Shown: positions 46,981 to 58,016, numbered from the stretch's first letter. The stretch is DNA of 64,000 nucleotides from Rosa chinensis (GCF_002994745.2 NC_037091.1:56591612-56655611), one strand, 5' to 3'. Notes: generated by a model not told the origin, from the sequence alone. Numbers and translations are program-made.

Positions 46981-47873
46981 TTAGAGGTGGCAAACGGGCC
47001 ACTAAGCACGAGCACGGCACGGGCCTGGCACGCTTAAAAGCGGCCCAGCACGGCCCAAGCCTGTTAGTGGCCCGGCACGACCCGAGCACGTTAGAATAAC
47101 GGGTCGGGCTGGGCCTAAGAATATTGGCCCATTGGCCCGGCCCGGCCCGGCACAGCCCGAGCACGACATATTGTGGGCCGGCCCGTTACAAACACAAAAT
47201 TTCATTTTATTTTTAAAAATATTAAAAAAATACAATGATGAGATTTGAATATGAGACATTTTTATTTAAAATCTCGTGGCAATTCCACTAATGTTTTCTT
47301 TTATATTGTCAAAATAATGAAACAAAACATTATATCCTTGTTTTGACATAAGTATTTTTTCTAAATATTAAATATATGTTTATTAATAAAGACTAATCTC
47401 ATAATAATACGACTATAGAATGAAGGAAAGAATAATAGATATCAAATCTTCATTATATTAATAAAGATTAACCTCACAATAATATACTAAAAACAATATA
47501 TTTTGAGTTTTTTTTTCTTCTTTCTTTCTTATAGTGGAATATAAAAAATTATTAGAAATCTAATCTTAAAAAGCTAAGATTAAGAAAAACGTTGTAGAAC
47601 TTAATTTATTTTAATTTTCTAAATAGTTAAATAAAATTAATTTTTATTTGTTCAAATTAAGATTTTAAAATCGTGCTTTATAGTGGGTAGGCATGAGCAC
47701 GGCCCGTTATTGACCCGGCACGATATGGGCTCGGGCCGGGCTTAATGTTTAAGTAAATGGGCCGGCACAAGCCCGGCACAATAATAAATAGGCCGGCCCA
47801 AGCACGGCACGAAGCACGACTAGGCCCGCTTAAAATTGGCCGGGCCGGCCCGTTTGCCACCTCTATTTCGTAT
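46974..47873. mobile_element. hAT-type non-autonomous element, complete, 8-bp target duplication
   Basis: The element (46982-47865, 884 bp) has 19-bp inverted ends TAGAGGTGGCAAACGGGCC / GGCCCGTTTGCCACCTCTA. It is flanked by the perfect 8-bp repeat TTTCGTAT (46974-46981 and 47866-47873), which is the hAT signature length. Both ends are extended by GC-rich subterminal GGCCCGGCACG-type motifs; the middle is AT-rich and non-coding. A second, partial copy sits at 1-247. Confidence 0.95.
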
Positions 47874-47990
47874 ACTACGGCATTCTTAAGGCAATTCCCA
47901 ACTTAACAGACAAAATAGAAAGTCAACTCCTCGGTCAAAACTGGTAAAATGTAACTAGTAAAAACTTTAAGGTACGGGGCATTACACACA

Positions 47991-49125
47991 CTCTCTCTCT
48001 CTCTCTCTCTCAGTTCATTGCAGGAACCTCGCTAAGACCCTCCGATTACATCATCTGCCACCAAGTCCGATTATGTCCTCTGCGACCTCCAAGTCTGATT
48101 ACTTCCTCTTCTTTATCTTTCTCTGTCATCCCTCTGCCCTCAATCTCCGATCGACGGTGTGCTAGATCGGTTGTTGTCGCAGTCGACCTCAATTGCATCT
48201 CCTATCCCGAGCACCACCGCAAAGAGAAGAAGACCCAAGAAGAAAAGGATCGTTGCAATTGCAACCTCTGCAAGCCATGGAGTTCAAGTCAGGGTTTTGT
48301 TCCGGGTCGGAGTTCGCACCGCCGTCGTCTGTCCCCCCAATAAAGAAAAAAGATTATTGCCTCCCAATAATATGTCTACTGGGGGGCGATAATCACTGCG
48401 TTGTTTATTAAAACACACTAATCTGTTGTTGATTGAAAATGGAGTGTCTTTTTGGTGGTCTATTGGGGGGCAATAGACAGATTATTGCCCTCTAATAATT
48501 TCTTAACTGTGGTTCATTTATTGCTGAAATTAGAGCTTTGATAAGTCTTATGTTAGTTTGAGTTTATTAAAGTACAATAATCTGTCAATGATAGAAACTG
48601 GTGATTTTTAGAGTGGTCTGAGGGGGGGGGGGGCAATAGACAGATTATTGCCCCCAATAATGTTGGTTTATTGTCCCCAATTAAGTTAACATGAATTCAT
48701 TTACTGCTTCACAATGCTGATTGCAGACCTTTTATGCAACATTTCATGGAGAGCATAATAACAGTGGAGGAACCAAGGTTGGAAGCTGGGGACAACATGA
48801 GGATAAAGATATTATTGCCCCCCTAATAAACAGATTATTGCCCCCTAATAATATAGTCAGAACTACCAAAACACATTAGAAGTTGTCTCTAAACACAAAG
48901 GAAAAGATCACTGAACACAATTATAGAGACTTCATAACAATTAAGAAAATGTAGACAGAACTACCAAAACATTTCAGAAAATGTAACAAAATGCTCTGAA
49001 CAAAAGTAAAAGATCAATAAACAACAATTATGGAAACTTTATAACAATTAAGACACATTATTGCCCCCCAATAGACATATTATTGCCCCTCACTAATATA
49101 GGCAGAACTACAAAAAACACTCCTC

Positions 49126-49162
<37 letters not shown>

Positions 49163-49248
49163 CCTTCGGCGGACTGCATCGCCCCGCCGGTTTCGCCAGA
49201 CCGCCTTCATCATCCTTCCGCCACAGTCGAGCCATGGATCACCACCCC

Positions 49249-49287
<39 letters not shown>

Positions 49288-49620
49288 CCTCCGGCCAACT
49301 GCATCACCCCGCCGGTTTCGCCAGACCGCCTTCATCATCTTTTCGCCACTGCCGCGCTATGGATCACCACCCCAGCCAAACAACGCTTTCTCCAGATCGA
49401 ATCCAAGAAACCAACCCAGATCGGCTTCGTCCAAGCAGGGCCCTACCGTGCCCCCACGACCATGACACCCCCGAGCAACCTTCGACCGCACAACCCCAGA
49501 CCCTTGCAGGCCAATCCTCTCTCTCTCTCTCTCAAATCGGGGAGCTTCTCTCTCTAAATCTCAATCTGTTACGATTTGAGAGCTTGATAGTTACAAAAGG
49601 GCAAAACGGTCAGAAATTTT
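47991..49620. repeat. Interior of the Mutator-like element: CT runs and tandem duplications
   Basis: CT runs lie at 47991-48012, about 49130-49159 and 49252-49284. Near 48,412-48,730 there are two diverged copies of a unit of about 160 bp, each with the hairpin GGGGCAATA...TATTGCCCC or close to it. Several further ATTATTGCCCC pieces lie at 48,345-48,370, 48,810-48,850 and 49,056-49,090. A unit of about 125 bp (TC run, then CGCCGGTTTCGCCAGACCGC and ATGGATCACCACCCCAG) is present twice at 49,130-49,378. Open frames here cross the repeats and match nothing I know. Confidence 0.7.
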
Positions 49621-50125
49621 GAAGAAAACAGGCGGCTCTTAGAGTTTTGGGTAAGTGAGGTTTAAACATGAAAACTGTTGGGTAAGTGGGCAATCTCTTA
49701 GAGTGTTTGGGTAAGTAGAGTTAATTAACTCAAAAATTGGGTAAATGATTATTTCCCCAAATATAAAATGGTACGTATAAAAATGAGGATAGAGAATTTC
49801 AGTGAGATGGAGATGGGAGAGCAAACCCCATCCTACCCCGCCTTCAATGGCTCGACGCCAATATGACATCCCTATCCTCAACTCTTGCATAGCTATCAAC
49901 AAAGAACGAAGGAGGCAAAGAAACACCATTTTGTTAATTCAATAATTCTATTATCAGTACATATATACCTTCATTAAACTCGCAACCCTTTATTGCATCT
50001 TATAATTAGGGTCGACAAACATTTATTTGACTTCACCTAGCAAGCTAGAAACATAAATTTCTTACAAACTCGATCACTACTTGTACACTACCACTCATGA
50101 GCTAGCAACTAAGATCTATTGCTTG

Positions 50126-51575
50126 TTACTTTATGAGAGAGCTAGCTCCCCTGTAACTAATTAACTGGCAACAAGGAACATAAGATAGAGGCCTGGAGTT
50201 CATCTTTGAAAGACTCCACACGGCCCCGTCTTCTGCTTCAACTCCACGTTGCATCCTTATGAAACCCTTCTCTCCCCATTCAGTTCCCCATGAGTTCTTC
50301 ACAATCCAGTACTTGGTTCCATCTAGAGTTGCTCCATACCCAACGACTGCCGCACCATGGTTCAGCTCAGTTCCACAAGGCCCGATGAACACACCCTGCA
50401 ATAACCAAGTGAAATCATACATAATTAAATATTTATAGAAAGCTTATTGTTTAGAATGATTTTTGTATATTTGATTATACCTCTGTAGAACTGAAAATCT
50501 CTACCATCAGCATCAATTGCAACCGATACAGGTTGGTTCGCCACGGCTTTCATCAAGGCATTCTCGTTATTTTCTGGTACGTTTTCGTACCCATCAATTA
50601 CCATCAGAGGAGCATTCATCATCTGCAAACATGAAGATAAAGTAATCAACTGAGGTGATGATAGAATAATAATATGATGATTGATAAAAAAAAGAATTTG
50701 GTAACTAATTAATAGTTCATACCCTGGATGAGTCACAAGACTCATCAACGGCTTTGTAAGGGTAGTTCTGCTCTGTTGTGATTCCACCAGTTTTCTTTAT
50801 GAAATCAAATGCGTTGTCCGTCAATCCGCCACTACACCCTTCGTTATCTCTATTGCAGTCAACAAGCTCCTGCTCTGACAAAGAGACGAGCTGGTTCGTT
50901 TTAATTTTGTTGAGGCCCTCCACTGCCACTACAGTCGAAAATGCCCAGCAGCTAACTATAACACCAACAATCATATAATTGTTAGAAAGAATTTACGTTA
51001 GAGACCCTAATCCTGAAACTCCTAAATAAAAGAATTACAATAATCAGTCTGTCACATTATTTGGTAATAAAATTTGGTTAGTACGTGTAGTTATGCTTTC
51101 ATAGAAGATTAGAAGACTTACCGCATTGTCCTTGGTCTTTAACTCCGGTGACGGCTCCATTCTTCCTCCAGTCAACACTTTGAGGAAGATTGTCGGTCTG
51201 ATCATGCGTGAAGCCGGTTATCCTCCGGCTGCCATGCAACGACCGGTAGTGGCTAACCTTTGAGTTAGCATATCCGGAGTTCACAAACTCGTGGTTGGTC
51301 ATGTCCGCAAACTTGTGCAGCTTGAGCTTGTAAGGCCTACTCATCTGGTTCACCTTGTGCACGTGACGTTCTCCTTGAAGACGTTGAAACGCATCCGCTT
51401 CTCTTGAAGGTTATGTGAAGTTGTGTGGTGGCTCCTCCACCGGTACCTCTCGTACAAGTCCCACGTAGAGACTCTCTTCAGATTCCAAGTCCGTCTCCTG
51501 GAATTGAAAGCTCTCACCCAACCCAATAATTATAGCTAGTAGTACTGAAACAGCTACCAGAATAAACTTGCCCAT
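50126..51575 (-). pseudogene. Papain-type (C1A) cysteine protease pseudogene, 4 exons
   Basis: Secreted or vacuolar protease homologue. The start [20 protein letters not shown] (51575) is a signal peptide. Exons on minus are about 51575-51122, 50955-50723, 50622-50481 and 50395-50126. The inhibitory propeptide is partly readable ([23 protein letters not shown]). The mature part begins near LPQSVDWRKNGAVTGVKDQG and holds the oxyanion Gln, catalytic [16 protein letters not shown] (His) and [13 protein letters not shown] (Asn). Defects are a frameshift near 51,465, another near 51,360, a phase break at the exon 3/4 junction and a final frameshift near 50,225 (EDGAVWS where relatives read EDGLCG). 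The CGSCW stretch appears as CVSCW at the first splice. No KDEL tail is seen, although the context looks like the CEP/RD21 group. Introns are kept, so it is not a processed copy. Confidence 0.85.
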
Positions 51576-51641
51576 ATTCTCTAAAACAAGAAATGAAGAA
51601 ATTACTTTAAATGGTCTTCTGAGCATCAAAGAATGTAGCAA

Positions 51642-52065
51642 ACCCTAAGCAGAATATATGGGAAAAGGTCGCTATCCATTTGTGGAGGTGGGTTTTGTAT
51701 TATTTCGGTTTATAACTTTCATATCTACAGCCTACATGCCAAACACGTTGCATAGTTTAACTTGTCTATAGATGGTGACAAATGGGTTGCGTATATATAC
51801 GACTTTCAGTCATATTCATCCATGAATGTACATAGATTAGAGACATGGTCACATACTCGGTTAATTTTATGTTCAGTTGCGCAACTATCATTGAATCTAA
51901 ATCATAAGGTTGAGAATGATACAGTAATTAGATCTTATTTATTTTCTTTATTATTCTCCATCTTTAGCTTTAAGGACAGTTGAGCACAACTAACTAACTG
52001 AGTAATAAATATTCATTGAGTATGTGAACGGATTTTTAGTTATGATTAATTCTTATGATTCATGA

Positions 52066-52103
<38 letters not shown>

Positions 52104-52497
52104 TTTTTTTTTTTTTTCAAATTAACTTTTGGTGATTTTATTCGGCGTGAAACCAATTTGCATAACAAATATTTGTCAGTACACCTACTTTTTATATAAA
52201 TCTCTCTTAGATCAACTGTAGATGTTAAGAATTAAAAACATTACAATATCGTATTGAGAACCTGTATAATTGATTCTCTTAGCACCAAGATTTTTTTTTT
52301 ATTGGACCTTTGTAAAGTACATATAGAACAGTTTTAGTACTCCAACTGCATCCATGCATCAAATTTTAGTGTATCGCACATTATACCTCTAATTGGGGTA
52401 TTTATTTTGTCCTTGATATTAGAGCTCAAGCTTAAGAATGTTATGCATGTATGGTTTTGGCTTTGTAGATTATTAATGGGATCTTCTTTTTCTCAAA
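51642..52497. other. AT-rich spacer with a (TA)(TG)(T) microsatellite
   Basis: Upstream of the protease pseudogene; might hold its old promoter. A TA/TG/T run spans about 52066-52117. No gene recognised. Confidence 0.45.
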
Positions 52498-53511
52498 ATT
52501 ATACCTTTAATTTTTTTGAAATGGGGCTGGTGCGGCTGCCCTCAAGCCTTAATTAATGAAATTACAGAATACAAGGGGGTGACGTAGAGCCTAAACCTCA
52601 TATTACAATAAGCATAAATAGATAATCCTGAAATAATACCAACACTCTCTACAAAAATCTATGTATTCTAACAAGCACCAATTAGCAAATAGTGCACAAA
52701 TGGCTACTCTATTTGCTTTAACATAGTAGTGACATACCAGAAAGATAATTCTATTACGAAGAATCATCATTACACATATCACAGCTTTCCCATTATGTTG
52801 CCGCACGGAAATAAATCCGGCGACACTCAATTTCATCTTGCCACTAGGAGGTTGCGTCCATTTGATCAAGTAAATAGTTCGCCGCCTCGCTAGGCCAGAC
52901 AAGGCACACTGAGTGTGCATACCGAGACAAATCTCACGTCGCCCTACCCAAAAGTGGTAGGGACTTATTGCCGGCATAAAGCCACGTTGTACTAAAAGTA
53001 AATAATATAAAAACAAAGCAATAAAAAAAACTAGGTCAAGGGTCAAAGCCCAGACCCAAAGATCATCAGGCCCAAGCTTGAGTAAACGGTTGCAGAGCCC
53101 AACACATCGCACCCATCCTACCAGCTCCGTACCACCACCAGCCACATCGTCGTCCCCTACCGCCCGCCGACTCGCCACACCGCCCTTCCTCACGTCGGAA
53201 CCAAAGCACCCAAACCAGATCAGGATCAACCGATCCGATCTCAACCCAGTGGGATCTCGGCGCTGCTCTCACACGATTGTCACCATTCGGCGACCTCTGA
53301 GCTCGTGTCAACACCTCGAACCACCGAGCAGATCCTCCGTGCTCCTCCCAAGGCCAAGACGACAGCGGCTCCGCCATCTTGCCATCTTCCCACCTCTGCC
53401 CTTCTCCGTCAAACCATACAGGCTCTCTGGTGTGCAACGCCAGCGCTCCGCAACCTCTACTCCAACCGAACCACCCTTTACCGGACACAAGGTCCCATTA
53501 TACCTCTAATT
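52498..53511 (-). mobile_element. Second retroposon of about 1 kb with 15-bp target duplication
   Basis: The insert (52513-53496) reads on minus from a GC-rich leader to an A-run (T-run at 52513-52517 on +). It is flanked by ATTATACCTTTAATT (52498-52512) and ATTATACCTCTAATT (53497-53511), one mismatch. A 213-codon minus frame (53244-52603) has no RT; its part IKWTQPPSGKMKLSVAGF faintly recalls the start of a LINE RNase H domain. Size and layout resemble the retroposon at 30,802, but I see no clear sequence match between them. Confidence 0.7.
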
Positions 53512-53729
53512 TAAGTTTATCAAATGATAAAGGACAAACAAGTAAATGTTAAACAAAATAAATAAATATTTTTTTGGTACAATGGGGTCAAAATCCCAAA
53601 AAAGAAACTTTTACAACACTATTTTTTCTTGAATTTCTCCTATACTATAAGCTTACCGATCATAGAGTATCATTTTTAGAATGTATTTCAATTGACAGAA
53701 CACTGAAACCTCAAATGAATTTTTTTTAG
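53512..53729. other. Short spacer between retroposon and Mutator-like element
   Basis: AT-rich; nothing recognised. Confidence 0.4.
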
Positions 53730-54770
53730 GATTAATTTTAGTTTGCTCCCTTAAAGTCTGAGGGTGTCATCCTGTCACCCCATGTACTCTCAATTTTAAA
53801 TTTTTACCCCCAAGCTTTCCAATTTTAATCTTCCGTGTCCAATCTCTGATGCTCCGTCTAATTTGGACGTTTAAATCTGATAATGGGGCCCACTTTGAGG
53901 GCTAAAATGGTCATTTCATGACAAAAAAAAAAGGAAAAAAAAAAACCTTTCTCCTTCCTCTCTTTTTCACTTTCAGGGGTTTCTCTCTCTTCTTTCCAAA
54001 TCCCTCTCTCTCTCTTCTGCCCTGCGTAGCTAGTCAAACGTCCACCACCACCGGATGCCCAGATGTGTATGCATCCATCCCCTCTCTCTCCGTCCTTTCT
54101 CTGCAATTCAATCTTCCTATCTGAAATTGAAGCCCTAATTTCACTACCCCAATCGAATCTTCTCCCTCTCCGCCCTTCAATTCGATACAATTAGCTCAGT
54201 CCAGTGAGCTAATTAAAAGCCTCTCCATCATGATTCATTTGCGACCTCCACAGTCCTAATCCAAATACCAAAATGAGAACCACCAATTTAATCCTTGAAC
54301 TTTCCCTATATTCATCTCAATTTTTGAAATCCGTACAAAATTCTTCGTCAATTGAAAAATTGGATTGCTAGGTTTTCGATGGAACTGGATTTTCTTCTTT
54401 CCTCTTCTTTTACCCTCAACAAAAGCTGTTGATTGCTCCCATTCATGACCGGAACATTCCCAGCATTTTCTTGATTAATCCAAATCCAAATCCCAATCCC
54501 AATTTCATCCTCCAAAATGACATACAGAGTCTACCCGTCTTCCAAGGTTGCCATGAACGGCGCCACCACCGCCAACCCTACAACCATACCGCCACTGTCG
54601 CCACTAGCTCGAGTTCACCGTCACACCGTGGCCGCAATGGGAGTTTATGGGTCAAGTCCAACCCGGGTACTGCTGATGGTCCGGTTCAGATGATGAAGAA
54701 GACTCGCAGAAGAAGAAATGGTCTGGAGTTAATATTAGTTTCGAGGCGGCTTCGGACTAGCCGCGCAGAG

Positions 54771-54773
<3 letters not shown>

Positions 54774-54829
<56 letters not shown>
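54774..54829. repeat. (GA)28 microsatellite
   Basis: A perfect 56-bp GA run in the inner right arm of the Mutator-like element. The left arm has the matching but shorter CT stretch near 54,004-54,014, so the run expanded on one side only. Confidence 0.9.
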
Positions 54830-54833
<4 letters not shown>

Positions 54834-54869
54834 TTTGGAGCATAGAGAGAAAAGTGAGAAACCCTCGAA

Positions 54870-55752
54870 AGTGAAAAGAGAGTTTTTATTGAGACCTCCA
54901 AATCTGCTTACTTGACCTTATTCTATTATGAATTATTAAATGACATATATAACCTACTATAAAATGACTATTAAGGACAATATTTATACCAAAAAAATAT
55001 TATATTTATTTTATGGAGACTTTCCAATTCAATAATATTAGATTGTATTCCTTATTATTTTCCTTATCTATTTTCATTTTCCAATTTCACTACATACTCA
55101 TTAAAGCATTCATATATATTTTTAAAGCACTCATATATATTTAATAAAAATTAAAAATATGATTAAGATCATGTGACATAAAAATGTATGATATATATGT
55201 TGAACGCATATTGGTGAGGGAAAACAAAATAAATCCTCTTATGATTTATGACCACAATCTAAGTCAATCCATTATATTTGCCAAAAAAAAAAACTAAAAA
55301 TATTTAAATAATTAATCATGTGGTACAAAAAATACAGAAAAAAAATAAACATTAAAAAACGAATGATTTTTTGTTTTAGAATAAAAACAAATGATTTCTT
55401 CATTTTTTTTTGCATAGCTAAAATAGAATTTTTAAAAAATAAAAATAAAAAAAAACATAATAGTTCATGGCATTTTCTTATTGATTAGACATTAATTTTT
55501 GAAACTCAAGTTTGATTAAGAAATGTATATTTAGTTAAGATTTATAGAGTGATTAAATCATTGAAATGACTAAATTTTTATTTTAAAAATAATAATTTGT
55601 TTGCAAGTTATATGAGTGAGGTTATTTGAGGAAGTTTAGTGAGGTTTAGTGAGTAAATTTAGTATTTGAAAATTTGATAAGAGGTGCAAAAAGCATAGAG
55701 GTCAAGTGAGTAAATTTGGAGGTTCCAATAGAAAAACTCAAGTGAAAAAGAG
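54870..55752. mobile_element. Foldback element of about 860 bp nested in the Mutator-like right arm
   Basis: The tips AGTTTTTATTGAGACCTCC (from 54881) and GGAGGTTCCAATAGAAAAACT (to about 55739) are imperfect reverse complements; pairing continues through CCAAATCTGCTTACTTGACC and its inverse. AGTGAAAAGAG (54870-54880) and AGTGAAAAAGAG (55741-55752) flank it, an imperfect duplication. The interior is very AT-rich and non-coding. Cutting it out makes the outer arms pair continuously, which supports the boundaries. Confidence 0.7.
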
Positions 55753-56471
55753 AGGAAGGAGAAAAGATTTATTTCTTTTGGGTAATGAAATGACCTTTAT
55801 AGCCCTTAAAGTTGGCCCCATTATCGGATTTAACGTCCAAATTGGACGGAGCATTAAAGATTGGACACGGAAGACTAAAATTGGAAAGCTTAGGGGGTAA
55901 AAATTTAATTGAGAGTACATGGGGTGACATGATGACACCCCAAAACTTCAGGGGATAAATTAAAATTAATCATTTTTTTATGAACTTTATTTTTTTTTTA
56001 CTTTAAAAAATAGTAAAAAAAAAAAAACTGTGTTGTAGTGTTTCAAAATTATTGTTTGATGGTGAAAATTTTTTGATGTGAAAATAAGAATATGCAATTT
56101 TATAAAAAGTTCGCATGCTATAGTCCACAGTTTTAATTGGAAACTATTGTCTTATAATGTGAAGACCCGAAATTCTCAGTTAAATATTTCGCAATTCGAT
56201 ATTTGTTCAATTATATGATATATGAATTTTGGGCATGATTCGTATGTTGTTGCATGAGAAATTTGGTTTCGAATGAGTTTATTTTCAAAACAAACGTTAT
56301 TTAGGGGGGTCACTAAAATCGACTTTTTTTACGTACGGAATTTGGGAAAACTTCCTTCACGAAAGTTGCAGAGCTCGTTGATACGAGTTCGTGCATATGC
56401 GGAACGCAAGAATCGGAGTTCGTACGAAGAAGTTATCGCGTTTGGAAAAATTTCCATTTCGAGTATATATA

Positions 56472-56507
56472 CCTAGCTATTTTTGGAAATTTCCAAAAAT
56501 AGCTAGG
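56472..56507. repeat. 36-bp perfect palindrome just downstream of the LTR C TATA box
   Basis: The half-site CCTAGCTATTTTTGGAAA is followed directly by its reverse complement with no spacer. If transcription starts about 30 bp after the TATA, the palindrome would lie at the very 5' end of the LTR transcript and form a stable stem. Confidence 0.9.
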
Positions 56508-57636
56508 GTTTCCATTTTTGGCAGCCGCACCGTTTTCTTCTCTCTCTCCCTCCCGAGCCCGAGCCGAAAACAGAGCAAGAAGTCTCCGGCTCCGTTCTCC
56601 CTCCTCCAGCCACCAAACCACACCAAACCACCTCCCACTGCTTCGTCTTGACCTAGCGCATCTTCCAATGGCAGCCTTGCGCCGTGGCACGGCTTGTAGC
56701 GGCGGAAGGAAGCTTGTTTCCATTTCTGGCCGTTTTGAGTGCGAAGTGAATATCTCGAGCTACCGGCCACCAAAACTCTATATTCTTGGTTCATTAGACT
56801 CACCTAAACTTTTTGAACAAGCACCAAGAAGGCCCGGACCTAGGGAGATCGATTTCACGCTCGTCGGAGGCTTCGCCGTTTTCTGCAAATTTTTCTGCCA
56901 AACCAGACTGTTTGAGGTATTTTCGATCACTTGCGTTCATTTTCTGACTTCGAGCTAGTTATGAAAGTTGCTCAAAATGATTAAACGAAAAGGAAAAGCT
57001 CGGCCCCGACACCATAGGTGGTGGTCGGCGGCGGATCTGTCCCTAACTCTGGCGCCCTTTTCAGGCCACCTCCGGGGGTCCCAAGGGCAGTTTCTGCCCA
57101 TTTTTATGTTCTACGTGTTCATACAATCATTTCGATATATAGCATGTGACTTTTGGATATCATATGATTTAGTTATGAATTTTACGATTTCGTTCGATTT
57201 CTATCGTTTGATTTGTGATCTGTGAAGATTCGGACCGTCCGATAGACTTATAGTTTTGATATAATGATCGTAGGACTGTCCCGAAGACTTTGTGTGGTCA
57301 CGGGTGAAGATCCGACCGCTGGATCTTCATATAAGTGCGTTCTTGAATTGTACGCTAAGTTAATTATCGTATTTGGTTAGGTGATTGACGGTTTGAGTTG
57401 GTGGACGATTGGAAACCGTATTTTAAGCTGTTGAGAAGACGCAGCGGGATTGGAGGTGAGTAAATCTCACATGGTTCATTTACGAACCGAATTTCCTTAT
57501 TGCACAATTATTTGTTATGTGTGAGAAAATGGTTTTAAGAAAATGAAATTTAAAGTATATAGGAAAATGAATTTCTTGGTTTTACTACGTGTGAACTATA
57601 GTTGGTATTAGTGGTCATTCCTGAGAGGATGATTAC

Positions 57637-57639
<3 letters not shown>

Positions 57640-57672
<33 letters not shown>
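57640..57672. repeat. (AT)16 microsatellite in LTR C
   Basis: A perfect AT run of about 32 bp, upstream of the hairpin-like array of this LTR. Confidence 0.9.
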
Positions 57673-57675
<3 letters not shown>

Positions 57676-57836
57676 CGTGATTTTATACGGAATGGTGTGA
57701 CATTGAAATATGTGGTTTTTTGATAATTTAGTTTTTATACTTGAATGAAGGATTTATTTGCCATGATTATTATGATAATTGGTATTGTTGTGAGTATGAT
57801 TTGGGTGGAGACGTGATATTGTGAAACGGGTGGGAT

Positions 57837-58016
57837 TCTGTTTATATTTCGTTCTGCGGACTGAAATGTCCAAAGTTTGATGGTTATAATAACCAAAGTG
57901 TTTTGTTCTGAGGGCAGCAATGTCCAAAGTTCGACGGTTATCATTGTGATAAACGAAGTATTTTGTTCTGCGGGTAGAAATGCCCAAAGTTCGACGGTTA
58001 TAGTATTAACCAAAGT
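57837..58016 (+). repeat. Three-unit repeat with small hairpins in LTR C
   Basis: Three units of about 60 bp share TTTTGTTCTG or TTTCGTTCTG, then a GTCC/GCCC-containing short stem, AAAGTT and a GGTTAT stem (GGTTATAATAACC in unit 1, GTTATCA...TGATAAAC in unit 2, GGTTATAGTATTAACC in unit 3). Position within the LTR matches the arrays of LTRs A and B, but the core sequence is different. Confidence 0.7.

Larger units (their letters stand above)
44692..47995 (-). mobile_element. Solo LTR B (about 2.4 kb net), nested in the Mutator-like element
   Basis: The sequence 44697-47990 begins TGACAGAACCCG and ends GGGGCATTACACACA. CTCTC precedes it and follows it, but the target is a CT repeat, so the right edge is uncertain by a few bases. 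It is a diverged copy of solo LTR A in the same orientation and holds the same type of hairpin array. An 884-bp hAT element inserted later at 46,982. On minus, a TATA-like TTTAAATAAG lies in the place equivalent to the TATA of LTR A. Confidence 0.8.
44571..49767. mobile_element. Mutator-like element with 9-bp target duplication, carrying nested inserts
   Basis: The element (44580-49758) starts GGGGCCGAGACCACTTACCC and ends with the inverted GGTAAATGATTATTTCCCC. AAATATAAA flanks both sides (44571-44579 and 49759-49767). The inverted arms are about 120 bp and diverged, with ACTTACCCAA and TCTAAGAGTG anchors. Removing solo LTR B (44697-47990) leaves about 1.9 kb. The interior is CT-rich with short tandem duplications and no transposase. 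It may be a Pack-MULE with captured host sequence, but I cannot identify a donor gene. Confidence 0.82.
53730..55971. mobile_element. Mutator-like element with long inverted arms and a nested foldback element
   Basis: The left arm (53730 to about 54045) pairs with a right arm that is split into 55741-55971 (outer) and 54765-54880 (inner). Anchors are GATTAATTTTARTTT at the tips, CACCCCATGTACTCTCAATT, GGACGTTTAAATC and CTTCCTCTCTTTTTCACT. Flanks are T-rich on both sides (ATTTTTTTTAG and ATTTTTTTATG), compatible with an imperfect duplication of about 9 bp but not decisive. The unpaired loop (about 54046-54764) is GC-rich and holds a 114-codon + frame (54429-54773) with no family I recognise. 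This may be captured host sequence. Confidence 0.75.

Noticed and set aside
53066..53514. Overlapping + and - frames of about 140 codons
   Set aside because: They are inside the retroposon leader; GC-rich sequence gives long frames on both strands by chance and no domain is seen.
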